Assembly: GCA_023807065.1 (NCBI GenBank)
Contig: JAJJLU010004376.1
Coordinates: 1 to 13,960 of the forward strand
DNA length: 13,960 bases
Origin: Isotricha intestinalis
Taxonomy: Eukaryota; Ciliophora; Litostomatea; Vestibuliferida; Isotrichidae
Direction: 5' to 3'
Below are positions 1 through 9,374 of this stretch, one piece after another; within the stretch, counting starts at the first letter, position 1, and each line of letters opens with the position of its first letter. The notes under the pieces are model-generated. The model saw only the letters and a program-made list of their open reading frames with translations, was not told where the DNA came from and ran no database searches. Both the position numbers and the translations under genes were made by a program.

Positions 1-627
1 ACTGCATATCAAAAAGCTAGAAACAATTGTTATAATAATTATTTGAATGAAAATAATATTATGGAAAATTATTATTTTTATTATTTTGATTAATTTTTTT
101 TCATTTACAAAAATTACTCTTCCACCACAGGCACTAAATACTATTTCATCTTTTTCAATTGTGCTAACATTATGATCATTTTTTTTTTGAAAAGCATAAG
201 TATATACATTATTCATCACAAAAATCATCAATTAATGATTTATCATTATAACAAAGATCAAAGAAGAAATTGCAAATGGCTTATTGTTCTTCTTAATAAC
301 AGCAGATAAATTCTTAATAAATGACTTTTCAGGATAAGATCATTATTTAATAACAAAGTATAATCATAATTATTGTCAATAGAATATTTAAATCCTTTAT
401 TTACAGCTATTGCAAATCCAGTATTTTCACTTAACAATATTGAATGATAATTATCATTAGTAGATGTCAATTCGCTAATAAACTCAACTGAACCATCATT
501 TGATTCATTATCAACAATCAAAACATCAAATTCATCAGTATCTTGTTTTTTTAAATTATTAACACAAGTAATCAATAATTCAATTTTATTATAATGAGGA
601 ATTACTACTAAAACTTTATTTATTCAT
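1..627 (-). CDS. Family 2 glycosyltransferase, rhamnosyltransferase-like (C-terminus off the window, frame-broken)
   Basis: This is the N-terminal part of a GT-A fold glycosyltransferase that would add a sugar from a nucleotide donor to a surface glycan on the cytoplasmic face. Fragments in different frames give VLVVIPHYNK near the start, then LIVDNESNDGS, LLLSENTGFAIAVNKGF, the donor/metal motif LLLNNDLIL, and SACGG near 120-130. These follow the usual order of rhamnosyltransferase-like GT2 enzymes. Frame changes lie in the T run near 326-329 (A run on the coding strand) and near 209-213. The rest of the protein runs off the left edge. The start is uncertain. An ATG at 625-627 is followed by an immediate TAA in its own frame, while the protein frame lacks a start codon, so a one-base error there is likely. 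That ATG is also in frame with the upstream two-domain GT, so a fusion cannot be excluded. Confidence 0.75.
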
Positions 628-2861
628 ACTCTCCATAATTTTATAAATCTCTGCATCAAGTGGATAAGGTTCAGCAATATTTATAATTTTAAGATTTCTA
701 AGTGAAAAATCACTTTTTCTTAAAGTCAAATTTGGATTATAATATATGTCGCCTGCTTTAATCTTATTTCCCCATTTTATATTAAATAATGCAACTTCTC
801 TATTAAATCTAACTATTTTTTCTTTAGTATCTTCATAACCTCTACTTTTACTTTCATAATGGTAAAAATTCGCATAAGGATTATATACTATTTATCTAAT
901 TCTCTAATCTTCATACAATACTCAATATCATTAAATGCAACAACAAATTCTTCAGCTAAACCGTTTACTTTTTCATATAAACTTTTTTTAGTCATAAGAC
1001 AAGCAGCTGTACCAAAAGACAAATCCTGAATCATATGAGCTCTATTCATGTAAGTTCTTTTTTCATGTATACCTATAAATGCATGGCCTGCAATTCCACC
1101 AAAGCCTAAAATTACACCAGCATGCTGAATACTATTATTAGGATATAAAAGTTTAGCACCAACTATGCCAACATCATCACTCATTATATAATTCATCATA
1201 TCTTCTATTGAATTTTCATTTATTAATTCAATATCATTGTTTAAAAGTAAAATATACTCAGAATCAATATTTTGAATAGTTAAATATTCCATCATAATAC
1301 AATACTTTAACATTAAATTTATAATTATTTTGTATTATTTTATAATATGAAAATATCAGTTCATCAGTAGAATTATTTTCTACTTCAACTACTTCAAAAT
1401 TTTTATAAATAGATTTGTTTAATGAATTTAAACATTTTTCTAAATTGTCAATATGATCTTTGTTTGGAATTAAAAAAGATAGTTTCGGTTCATTAATTAT
1501 CTTTTTAAAAAATGTTGGATATAAACCAACAGAATAACCAGTTTCAACATCTTTTACATCATTAAAATTAATTTTAGTATTTTTATAAAAATCAATAATA
1601 GCTTTCTTTCCAGATACAAATGCATAAACTTTAGAACTTGCTATTTTTGATGTTGATAAATTATGACTTCTCCAATGATATAAAACTTTCCTTATATGAT
1701 AAATTGCTGATAAATTATTATCATTAATCAATGAATTAACTATTTTTAAATATAAATCATAATCTTGAGCACCATTAAAGCCTTATCTTTCAAAACATCC
1801 ATCTTTAGCAATTAATCTATCTACTAATTTTTTGTCTATACATGTTAAATGACAAATATAATTAACACATAAAAGCATATCAAGATTAAAATCAGGCTTA
1901 AAATGCGGTTCAAACAAATAAGAACTTGTAGTATCAATTTTGTCCTAATCTGAATATATGAACTTAATATGTTTATTTTTATTTAAAACTTTAGGAAATT
2001 CATATAAAGCATCTAAAGTCAATTCATCATCATGGTCATATAAAACTGTATAATCACCTGTAGCAAGGTTTAATGCTGAGTTAGTGTTCTCAGAAATTGT
2101 CTGATTTTCATCTAAATATTTAATTTTTACTCTATTATCATTTATAGTATTAAAAAACTTTCTTGGATTGTTTTTTGCTATTTTATAATCTGTACCATCT
2201 TCTATGTATACTTCAAAATTACTATAAGTTTGATTTAAAATTCAATCAAATAATTGTTTCAAAAAGCTATCTTTTGTGTCATAAATTGGTATTACAATTG
2301 AAAATTTTGGTTTATTCAAAAATTCATTTTCAAATTCATTTTTGTGTCGATTTAATTCTTCATCTGATGTTTTAGTAAGTTTGTACTATTCATCATAATC
2401 ATAATCAACTTGTAATCCTTTAATTTTTCTTTTTGTTTTATCAATAAATGATGACAAACCTTCTGTAAACAGATATTTAAATGCTCTTTTAAATGTAGCA
2501 AAATTGAAATAATTTTTAAAACTAACTATCTTTTTATATTCAAATGAATTGAAATTATCAACCAATTTTTTTTGATCGTTTAATTTTGATTTTTTTATTA
2601 TTAGTATTAATTATTAAATAATATATCTCATTAACATCAGCTTTAAATGAAATATTAAATCCTATATTATATGATTCAATGTTTAATATTTTATAATAAT
2701 CTGTCTATTCTTGATATTTTTTCTATATCAAATGGAATATCAATTTCATTTTTAGCTATTACTTTAAAATTAAAATTATCATTAATATTATCAGGCAAAA
2801 CCCAACCCTCTACTTTAATATATTAATCTGCAAGATGCATAGTCTCAATATTATAATGCAT
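616..2861 (-). CDS. Large two-domain GT2 glycosyltransferase (frame-broken)
   Basis: This protein of about 745 codons carries two GT2 catalytic domains after an N-terminal beta-rich segment (YIKVEGWVLPDN near residue 15), a layout common in clostridial surface polysaccharide clusters. Domain 1 starts around residue 184 (FSIVIPIYDT), has YDHDDEL near 275 and GAQDYDLYLK near 365. Domain 2 starts near 463 (LSFLIPNKDH), has VENNST, LLLNNDIEL, GIVGAKLLYP, IQHAGVILGFGGIAGHAF and the acceptor-site region FNDIEYC, then ends with HYESKSRGYED. Its ATG overlaps the stop of the upstream GT2 as TAATG. In-frame stops lie at 2823-2825, 2386-2388 (likely a Trp codon), 2242-2244 (likely Ser), 1945-1947 (likely Glu) and 1783-1785 (likely Glu). 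Frame changes occur near 2700, 2580-2600, 1310 and 885, mostly in A runs. About nine codons seem to be missing near 1300. Confidence 0.85.
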
Positions 2862-3778
2862 TAAAAATTAATCCTCTCTTCTTCTACTACTAATGGATGC
2901 TTCATAACTCTTGTATTAATAGATAAAATATATTCTCTAATAATACCAATAAAAAAAATCTGGACACTGCCCAAAAACAACATATCAAGTAAAATTGGAA
3001 TCATACCAGCTGGAAATCTATCCCACCATATTATTTTTATTATTAAATATATTATTGAAACTAAGAATGAAAATACTAATGCAATAAAGCCAATAAAAGT
3101 CGCCATCCTAAGTCCAATTTTTGTATAACTTGTAAAAGACAACATTGCTCCATCATACAAACTATAAAAATTGTTACTTGACTTGCCTTCTGTTCTATAA
3201 CCTTGTTCAAAATAAAATTCTTTAATTTTATATCCATATTTTGCTACAAGTCCTCTGAAAAATGGAGTTGGGTCATCTATTTTTCTTAGTATGTTCAAAA
3301 AAATCTTTATCATAAAGACCAAAACCTGTAAATATTTTAATTTTCTCAACTGAAGAATATTTTTTACTCAAATAATAATACAATTGTTTTAACTTTTTTA
3401 TTAAGAATGATTCATGGGATTTATTCTTGACACCAATAGCAATTTTATAACCTTCTTCCCAAGCATTAATAAATTTTGGTATTAATTCAACTGGTTCTTC
3501 AAAATCACAAGCCATTAATATAGATAAGCTGCATCACCAATTGATTGTAGCAAACCATAATAATGTGAGTTAAATTGGCCAAAATTCTTAACATTAAATA
3601 TTGTATATAATTCTTTAATATTATTTCTTGTGTTATCCTTAGAATCATTGTCAATAAAAATTATCTCATAATCAGAATTTGAAAATGACTTAGACATTAT
3701 ATTAATTATTGCTTCAGATAATCTTTTTACATTACTTTCTTCATTAAAACAAGGTATTACTATACTAATTTTTTTCAT
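2861..3778 (-). CDS. GT2 glycosyltransferase with C-terminal membrane segments (GtrB/ArnC-like, frame-broken)
   Basis: This is a membrane-anchored family 2 glycosyltransferase, of the type that moves a sugar to a polyprenyl phosphate or to a growing glycan at the inner face of the membrane. The N-terminus reads MKKISIVIPCFNEESN, followed by IIFIDNDSKDNT (donor site), FNVKNFGQFNSHYYGLLQ, ACDFEEPVELIPKF and IDDPTPFFRG. Two hydrophobic stretches follow (about 3120-3040 and 2995-2925), and the protein ends in TRVMKHPLVVEEERINF, an ending I associate with a clostridial GT2 subfamily. The frame is lost near 3515-3530 and again at the A run near 3278-3283. Between NNIKEL and IFNVKNFG about eight to ten residues usual in this family appear to be absent. 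A promoter-like site lies about 55 bases upstream, and the stop overlaps the ATG of the next gene. The exact sugar is unknown. Confidence 0.85.
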
Positions 3779-3832
3779 ATAAAACTTAACACAAAAAATA
3801 TTTTCAGTGAACTTCCAAAATATAATATATAA

Positions 3833-3861
3833 AATATAGCATATTAATTAATATATTGCAA
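3833..3861 (-). promoter_or_regulatory. Sigma-A-like promoter upstream of the glycosyltransferase genes
   Basis: On the minus strand TTGCAA (3856-3861) is followed after 17 bases by TATATT (3833-3838), with TGC directly before it as an extended -10. Transcription would start near 3826, giving a leader of roughly 47 bases before the GT2 ATG at 3778. The box sits at the end of the DNA glycosylase gene, so the GT genes could be expressed apart from the upstream operon. In DNA this AT-rich, chance matches are common, so this is only suggestive. No clear Shine-Dalgarno sequence lies directly before the ATG. Confidence 0.45.
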
Positions 3862-3870
3862 TTTTTAAAA

Positions 3871-4676
3871 TCAAAATATTTTATGGTCTTTAGCATAATA
3901 AAACCAAAGCTTGTTATATTATACCTGCATATTTTTCATATTTTTTTGGTAAATGATTATTATATTTTAATTTTAAAACTCTCTCAATTTAAACATCAAT
4001 TGGACATATATCATACCTACTATATGCAAGTAGCATTATACAGGATGCGACTTTTTTACCTACACCTTTTAAATGAAGTAAATTATTTTTTAAATCTATA
4101 TTATCTAAATTATAGAATTTATACAAATCAATTTCATTGTTTAATACCTTATAGGATGTGTCAATAATATATTCTTTTCTATATCCAAGTCCACAATTTT
4201 CAATTTTATTTCTATTATTGAAAATTGATTTAGCTGTAGGAAAAGCATAATAATCACCATATTTAGCTTTAATTCTATTTCCACAAACTTTAGATAATAT
4301 TTCTATAGAAGTTTTGATAGCAGGAATAGATTTTCTTTGGGATATAATAAAACTAATAAGTATTTCAAAAGGCTCTTGTTTTAATATTCTTAAACCAGAG
4401 CTATATTTAATACAATTCTTTAGAACAATATCATTTGAATCAAAAATTCTTTTAAAATTATTATAATTGTTCCAAGGAAAAATATTCAAAATATTTATCA
4501 TAAAATATAATTTTACTACAACTAAAATCAAACAAATTTTTGTCAAGCTGATTAATAAACAAAACATTATTTTTATAAATCAAACTATAAAGGTTATCAG
4601 AAATCTAATTTAATCTAAAGCACTGGCCAGAATTAGCAATAGTAAACAAATTAAAATCTTTAATCTCAAGTTTCAT
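3871..4676 (-). CDS. Helix-hairpin-helix DNA glycosylase, OGG/AlkA-type (frame-broken)
   Basis: This is a base-excision repair enzyme that removes damaged bases (8-oxoguanine or alkylated purines) from DNA. The N-terminal domain has DFNLFTIANSGQCFRL, matching the SGQCFRW motif of the family. Next come EPFEILISFIISQRKSIPAI and the helix-hairpin-helix LLHLKGVGKKVASCIMLLA, whose second Lys of GKK sits at the catalytic lysine position, followed by YDICPIDV with the conserved catalytic Asp. The C-terminus reads WFYYAKDHKIF in the -1/+1 frame. In-frame stops lie at 4605-4607, 3989-3991 (a Trp/His position) and 3914-3916 (a Gln position). Frame shifts lie near 4460 and near 3905. The start is ATG 4674-4676 with AGGTG four bases upstream, seven bases after the stop of the small membrane protein. 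I cannot tell OGG from AlkA specificity by eye. Confidence 0.8.
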
Positions 4677-4683
4677 AACACAC

Positions 4684-5002
4684 CTATCTAATAAATGCCC
4701 AGAATATAAAATATAAAACTTCTAAAAACAAAACATTTCTAACTGATTTGTTTTTATTTTCATACAAATAAATTTCAAGAATAGTAAAATAAATAGCCAA
4801 AATATCAAAATAGAATGATGAAAATACTATACCAGATACTATGCTCCCTGCTTTTCCATTATTTAAAATAGAAATTAATATACTAATAACAAATAAAAAA
4901 ATTGATATAACAAAAAAAAAGTATCGAATAAATTAAACCATCCGATAATTTATTTTTTGTATATTTGTATCTTTTTTGATTATTTTTAATAATTACTTTC
5001 AT
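4684..5002 (-). CDS. Small hydrophobic membrane protein, about 106 residues (one frameshift)
   Basis: I do not recognise this protein. It begins MKVIIKNNQKRYKYTKNKL, a basic cytoplasmic-looking head. A hydrophobic segment follows (FFVISIFLFVISILISIL), then NNGKAGSIVSGIVFSS, a second segment around YFDILAIYFTILEIYLYE, and a third around VLFLEVLYFIFWAFIR. The frame changes once, in the run of nine Ts on the coding strand near 4912-4921. The gene lies five bases after yfcE and seven before the DNA glycosylase, so it is probably cotranscribed with them. No Shine-Dalgarno is obvious. It is too short for the ORF track because of the frameshift. The head-plus-three-membrane-segment layout is real in the sequence; any function would be a guess. 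Confidence 0.6.
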
Positions 5003-5007
5003 TTTAA

Positions 5008-5568
5008 TTAAATATTTTCTGTTCTATAAATATTATAATCATTTTTATTTTTTTTATCATAAAAATAAAACTTTTTATCTTTATAAATTATGCAACTATT
5101 AGTAGAATTCATTTTAGGTATAGATACTGAACCCGGATTTATATAATAAAAACCAACATTTTTATTAAAAGTAGGAATATGAAAATGACCATTGAGCAAT
5201 ATATTAATATTAGAAAATGGTGGTAAATTTTTATCATTATAAATATGACCATGTGTAGCATAAAATACTAGATCATCAAAATTTAAAATCATATTTTCTT
5301 GCATTATCGGAAATTCAAACATCATTTGATCAACTTCAGAATCGCAATTTCCTTTATCTGCTAATATCTGATTTTTATATTTGTTTAAATTTTCTGCTTT
5401 ATTTTTTACTTCATATTCATAAGGTAAATCATTTCTTGGACCATGATACAATAAATCACCAAGAAGTAAAATCATATCACATTTTTCTTTTTCAAAAAGA
5501 CTAAGCATATTATTTACAAAATAACTACTGCCATGTAAATCTGAAGTTATTAATATTTTCTTACTCAT
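5008..5568 (-). CDS. yfcE: YfcE/MJ0936-family metallophosphodiesterase (intact)
   Basis: This calcineurin-like phosphoesterase of 186 residues needs two divalent metals and probably acts in the cytoplasm on small phosphodiesters; the native substrate of the family is not settled. All five metal motifs are visible: D10-x-H12 (ITSDLHGS), GD at 37-38 (LLLGDLLYHGP), GN at 73-74 (DKGNCDSEVD), H106-G-H108 (YATHGHIY) and GH at 127-128 with H130 (LLNGHFHIP). NPGS at 144-147 is typical of the YfcE group. The start at ATG 5566-5568 is preferred over one 30 codons further upstream because AGAGGA (5574-5579) lies five bases before it and the Met-Ser-Lys-Lys head fits the family. The gene overlaps the end of ispG by 8 bases. 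It is the only longer gene here without a break. Confidence 0.93.
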   Translation of the reverse strand: MSKKILITSDLHGSSYFVNNMLSLFEKEKCDMILLLGDLLYHGPRNDLPYEYEVKNKAENLNKYKNQILADKGNCDSEVDQMMFEFPIMQENMILNFDDLVFYATHGHIYNDKNLPPFSNINILLNGHFHIPTFNKNVGFYYINPGSVSIPKMNSTNSCIIYKDKKFYFYDKKNKNDYNIYRTENI

Positions 5569-6642
5569 ATAATTCCTCTTTAATAATTTCATTAACACTA
5601 TTTAACAAAATATTTATTATATCATTCTCCTCAATTTTTTTAATTATTTTGACTTTTTTAAACAATAATACTTCTTTATTTCCACCAGTAATCCCTATAT
5701 CAGCATCACTTGCTTCTCCTGGACCATTTACAGCACAACCCATAATTGCTACTTTAATCAATCTATTAGAATCAATATAGTCAAATTTGCTTTCTACTTC
5801 TTTGGTGATTTTAATTATGTCAATTTTAGTTCTTGAGCAGGTTGGACATGAAATCACTTCAAAGCCTTTATTATACAAATTAAGTGACCTAAGAATTTTT
5901 TTAGCTACGATGATTCTTCAATTGGATTATCTGATAAACTAACTTTGATAGTATTACCCAAACCACTACTTAATAATATTCCTAAGCCTACTGAAGATTT
6001 AATACTTCCTGACAACAAAGAGCCAGCTTCTGTCACCCCTAGATGTAGAGGATAATCAAACATTTCAACAAAAATTTTATAAGCATCAATCATCGTTAAA
6101 ACATTTGACCATTTTATAGACCCAATAGTATCATAAAAATCATATTTTTCTAACATCTCAATATTCTCTTTTGCAGATAAAAATAATGCTTCAGCCGAAA
6201 CTTTTTCATTAATTTTTCTAATATTTTTTTATTTAAGGAACCACAGTTTACACCAGCTCTAATAGGAATATGTTTAGATTTACAAGCATCTACTAGTTTT
6301 TTAATTTTATATTCATCACCAATATTTCCTTGGGTTAATTCTTATTTTATCTATACCTCTTTCTATACTCATTAATGCTAATTTATAATCATAATGTATA
6401 TCTGCAACTATTGACATATTTAGATTGTTTTTAATTGTTTCAATTGATTTAGCTGATTTAATATCAGGCACTGACACTCTTACTAATTGACAACCAACTT
6501 TTTCTAATTCGTTTATTTGTTTTATTGTATTTATATTATCATAAGTTTTTGTATTACACATAGATTGAATAACTATATCATCAGAGCAACCAATATTAAT
6601 ATTACCAACCTTGATAAGTTTGGTATTTTTTCTACTAAACAT
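5561..6642 (-). CDS. ispG: 4-hydroxy-3-methylbut-2-enyl diphosphate synthase, IspG/GcpE (frame-broken)
   Basis: IspG makes HMBPP from MEcPP in the MEP isoprenoid pathway using a [4Fe-4S] cluster. The TIM-barrel half is seen as VIQSMCNTKTYDN, GCQLVRVSVPD, SIVADIHYDYKLAL and GIDKIRINP, then RAGVNCGSLN, HLGVTEAGSLLSGSIKSSVG and IKVSLSDNPIEES in other frames. The cluster-binding half has SCPTCSRTKIDI (two Cys) and MGCAVNGPGEASDADIGITGG (third Cys). About 358 codons is a normal length. Three one-base changes break the frame: an extra A in NPG near 6330, a missing A in the A run near 6225-6235, and a missing base near 5907. Removing them mentally gives a standard protein. The ATG overlaps the rseP stop as TAATG, with GGAG ten bases before it. 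Isoprenoids made here feed the undecaprenyl carrier used by the glycosyltransferases nearby. Confidence 0.93.
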
Positions 6643-7788
6643 TATTTAAAAACTCCATTGAAAATTTTATATATATCAACACCAAATATCAAAACCATCA
6701 GACCAAGAAAATGCCATAGTAACAATATTTATAGTATTGATAATTTTAGGATTAAGAGGTTTTCCAATCAATAATTCAATCACTGCCTCCAACAATCTTC
6801 CACCATCAAGTGCTGGTATTGGTAATAAATTGATCACTGCAAGATTAGTAGAAATTAAATTAATCATCATTAAAATAACAATAAATTTATTATAAATAGT
6901 TTTAACACTACTAATACTATTTCCCATTACAGCTACAGTCCCAACTGGTCCTGAAATTTCATATAAATTGAATTTACCTTTTATAAGATATATTAAACTT
7001 TTAAAATTAGTTTTAATATATGAAAAAGACATATTGAAAGAATAATAAATTAATTCAATAAAATTTTAAGGATTATAATTTTCAGCCAAATAGATACCAA
7101 GCTTTACTGAATTATCTTCTAAATTAGGAGTCAATTCAGTATATAATTGTTTATTATTTCTAAGAAAACCAATATTTAAATCATAATTATTATCTATAAT
7201 TTCTTTTGAATGTAAGAATAAATATATTTGTAAATCAGACGAAAAAATGATTTTTTCTTTATTATTTGGGATCTCAATGCTATTTATAATATCTCCAGGC
7301 ATCAAACTATAAGCCAAGCATTTTTAAACTATTAACTTTAGCTAAATTTACACTGCTTAATAAAACAATAATTACTGAACAAATAACAGCCAATAAAAAA
7401 TTAAAAAATGGTCAAAAAATACATATGATAATTTTCTTGTTCGGACTAATAACTTGGAAATTATTTTTTTGACATCTTTAATATTAAAAACAGCATCATC
7501 ATAATCGTCAGTGTTGTTGTCATAATTAATTTTTCCTATATTGTCAGTAAAATCACCCTAACCTGCTATATCTTCACCAACCATTGCACAAGAACCGCCA
7601 AAAGGAAAAACTTTTAATGAATATCGTGTGTTATTTTTTATAAAAGAAAATAAATGTTTGCCCATTCCAATAGAGAATTCATAAGCAGGGACTTTAAAAA
7701 ATTTGGCAGATATAAAATGACCAAATTCATGTATAAAAATAATAACACCAAGAATAAATATAGCAAGTAAGAAACTAATAAAACTCAT
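6642..7788 (-). CDS. rseP: Site-2 intramembrane zinc metalloprotease RseP (frame-broken)
   Basis: RseP-type S2P proteases cut membrane-bound regulators such as anti-sigma factors inside the membrane. The first membrane segment carries the zinc motif HEFGH (IIFIHEFGHFISAKFFKVP near residue 22), followed by FSIGMGKHLFSF and FPFGGSCAMVGED. A second segment reads PFFNFLLAVICSVIIVLL, a PDZ-like region has LMPGDIINSIEI, and the C-terminal motif LLPIPALDGGRL holds the third zinc ligand. In-frame stops lie at 7558-7560 (TAG), 7412-7414 (TGA where the family has Gly before Pro-Phe-x-Asn) and 7066-7068 (TAA). Frame changes lie in A runs near 7470 and 7320, and near 6690-6700. The start ATG overlaps the stop of the 69-codon membrane protein. 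The usual clostridial neighbours dxr and cdsA are absent upstream, whereas ispG downstream is the classical partner. Confidence 0.92.
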
Positions 7789-7997
7789 TACTTAATCTTA
7801 TTTTTCTTATTAAAAATAAATAAATAAATAATAAGAACAAGTATGCTTCCAAAGAAAACAATCGTTCCAATTGATACTGACTTAATAAACTAATCAGTAT
7901 ATTTTTCATGTATTCCAAGATACAAAAAGAAAACAGGACCAATGAACACAAAAGCAAGTAATGCAATTACATAAATTTTAAAAAAATCTAATTTCAT
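7788..7997 (-). CDS. Two-helix small membrane protein coupled to rseP (one in-frame TAG)
   Basis: This 69-codon ORF is not in any family I know. It reads MKLDFFKIYVIALLAFVFIG, with a first hydrophobic segment extending through PVFFLYLGIHEKYTD, then a second (IGTIVFFGSILVLIIYLFIF) and a basic tail NKKNKIK. A TAG at 7890-7892 interrupts the loop between them. Gene reality is supported by a good Shine-Dalgarno AGAGGT (8004-8009) six bases before the ATG, by the two clean membrane helices on either side of the stop, and by the TAATG overlap with the rseP start. The position suggests a partner, substrate or regulator of RseP, or simply a coupled envelope protein; this is inference only. Confidence 0.65.
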
Positions 7998-8003
7998 ATT
8001 TAT

Positions 8004-8009
8004 ACCTCT
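8004..8009 (-). promoter_or_regulatory. Ribosome binding site of the small membrane protein before rseP
   Basis: AGAGGT on the minus strand lies six bases before the ATG at 7995-7997. It decides the start of this otherwise unrecognised ORF and is one of the strongest Shine-Dalgarno sites in the window. Confidence 0.7.
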
Positions 8010-8022
8010 GATAATATATTTT

Positions 8023-9374
8023 TCACAAACTAACATAATAATCAAAAACATTAAATAATATATACAAATAAATAATATCTATAATACTATTTGAAAGTAT
8101 AAAATAATTCTGAAAAAAAACTAAATATTATATAAGATAATAAAACATCATAAATTATAATAAAAAATGGATTCATTTTCAAGATATAATTAGATTTTAA
8201 TTTAACTATAATTTCTTCAAAATATTTAAAAATATTTTGGAAATTATGAAAATAAAAATTGAAACTCCATGTATAGAAAAATCATAATAAATATCATATA
8301 AAAAAGTACATGTGCTTAACTCTTCTTTTATAAGATAAGGTAATATTTAATGTAAAAATTTTTTAATCAAAGTTAAAGTCCATATTGAACTAAAGCATCT
8401 TTTACCAAATGAAAATACATTTAACTCATTTATTAAATAATTCAAATTTTAAAAATTATGAAAAATATAAGTATAAGGCTGAGAAATAAATATAGGTAAT
8501 TTTTATATTTCATATCAAATATATTATTTAAATATTCTGCATTATGAGCACGAAAAACAGTAATTATAACATAAGCAAATATAAAAAATAAAACAAATAT
8601 TATTTTTAATTTTAAATTTACATATTTAATAATATTATTGATTACAATGAAAATATATAATAAAGTATAAATTATACTATAAAATAAAATTGACCTTGAC
8701 ACAAATAATAATGATAAAATTAAAGAATAAATATATCCTATTAATATAATTAATTTATATTTATTTATATTTAAAAATAATTCATTAAATTTATAATTAC
8801 AATTTAAAACTAAAGCTGTAGAAATTACTGGTGAAAATTTACCTTAAACTTTTAAATAATGAATACCAAATATATGAAAACTTGAATAAGCATGAGAGTA
8901 TTAACTGTAAAAAGTGGCAAATACTTTAACACAGCAATTTCAATTGATAAAGAAATGACTGATAGTATCAAAGTAAAAATTCAATATAAAACATACACTC
9001 AATATATTTTTCTTTAATCAAATGTTTTAACATTTATATTGTTTTGTATTAAATCAAAAATATTTGTTTTGTTAAATATATAATAAATAACTATTGTTAT
9101 AAATATTAGTAAAAATATTTTAAAATTATGTATTTGCGACAAATTGCTTAATTTTAATAAAGAAATATAAATGATAATAAAAACCCAAGGTATAAAAACA
9201 TTAAGCCATTAATCTTATTATTTTTTTTATATTCTGAAATAGATAAAAAATAAAGCAAGTGCTATAATCAATAGACTTGCTAAGATATTATTAAAATAAT
9301 AATATATAATTGTTGATAAAATATAAATTGTAGTAAATAATAATATAATTAGTTTGATGTATTTATTTGTTCAT
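8023..9374 (-). CDS. Wzy-like oligosaccharide repeat-unit polymerase (heavily frame-broken)
   Basis: This polytopic membrane protein of about 445 codons would polymerise lipid-linked oligosaccharide units outside the membrane. The parts, in order, are: a membrane head (YIKLIILLFTTIYILSTIIY), VFIPWVFIIIYISLL, the loop HAYSSFHIFGIHYLKV followed by GKFSPVISTALV, RSILFYSIIYTLLYIF, AYVIITVFRAHNAEYL, then NVFSFGKRCFSSIW, STCTFLYDIYYDFSIHGVS and a last segment IIYDVLLSYIIFSFFSELFY ending in IDIIYLYILFNVFDYYVSL. The Arg-Ser-Ile, FGKR and YDIYYDF elements are what I associate with repeat-unit polymerases. At least five frame changes and several stops (for example 8844-8846) break it, so it appears only as fragments. 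The start is uncertain; the ATG at 9372-9374 overlaps the cdaR stop but needs a one-base correction. It matches the GT genes in theme. Confidence 0.65.

Noticed and set aside
258..1731. Programmed frameshifting in the glycosyltransferase genes
   Set aside because: Breaks occur at many unrelated places, in both directions, and in unrelated genes, with no shared slippery site plus structure.
2163..2375. Plus-strand ORFs such as this one and those near 3856, 6517, 10857 and 13411
   Set aside because: They lie antisense to well-supported minus-strand genes, have no family motifs and look hydrophobic only because of base composition.
8200..9360. A noncoding or decayed intergenic region
   Set aside because: Joined frame pieces give a coherent membrane protein with repeat-unit polymerase motifs, so it is better read as a broken wzy-like gene.
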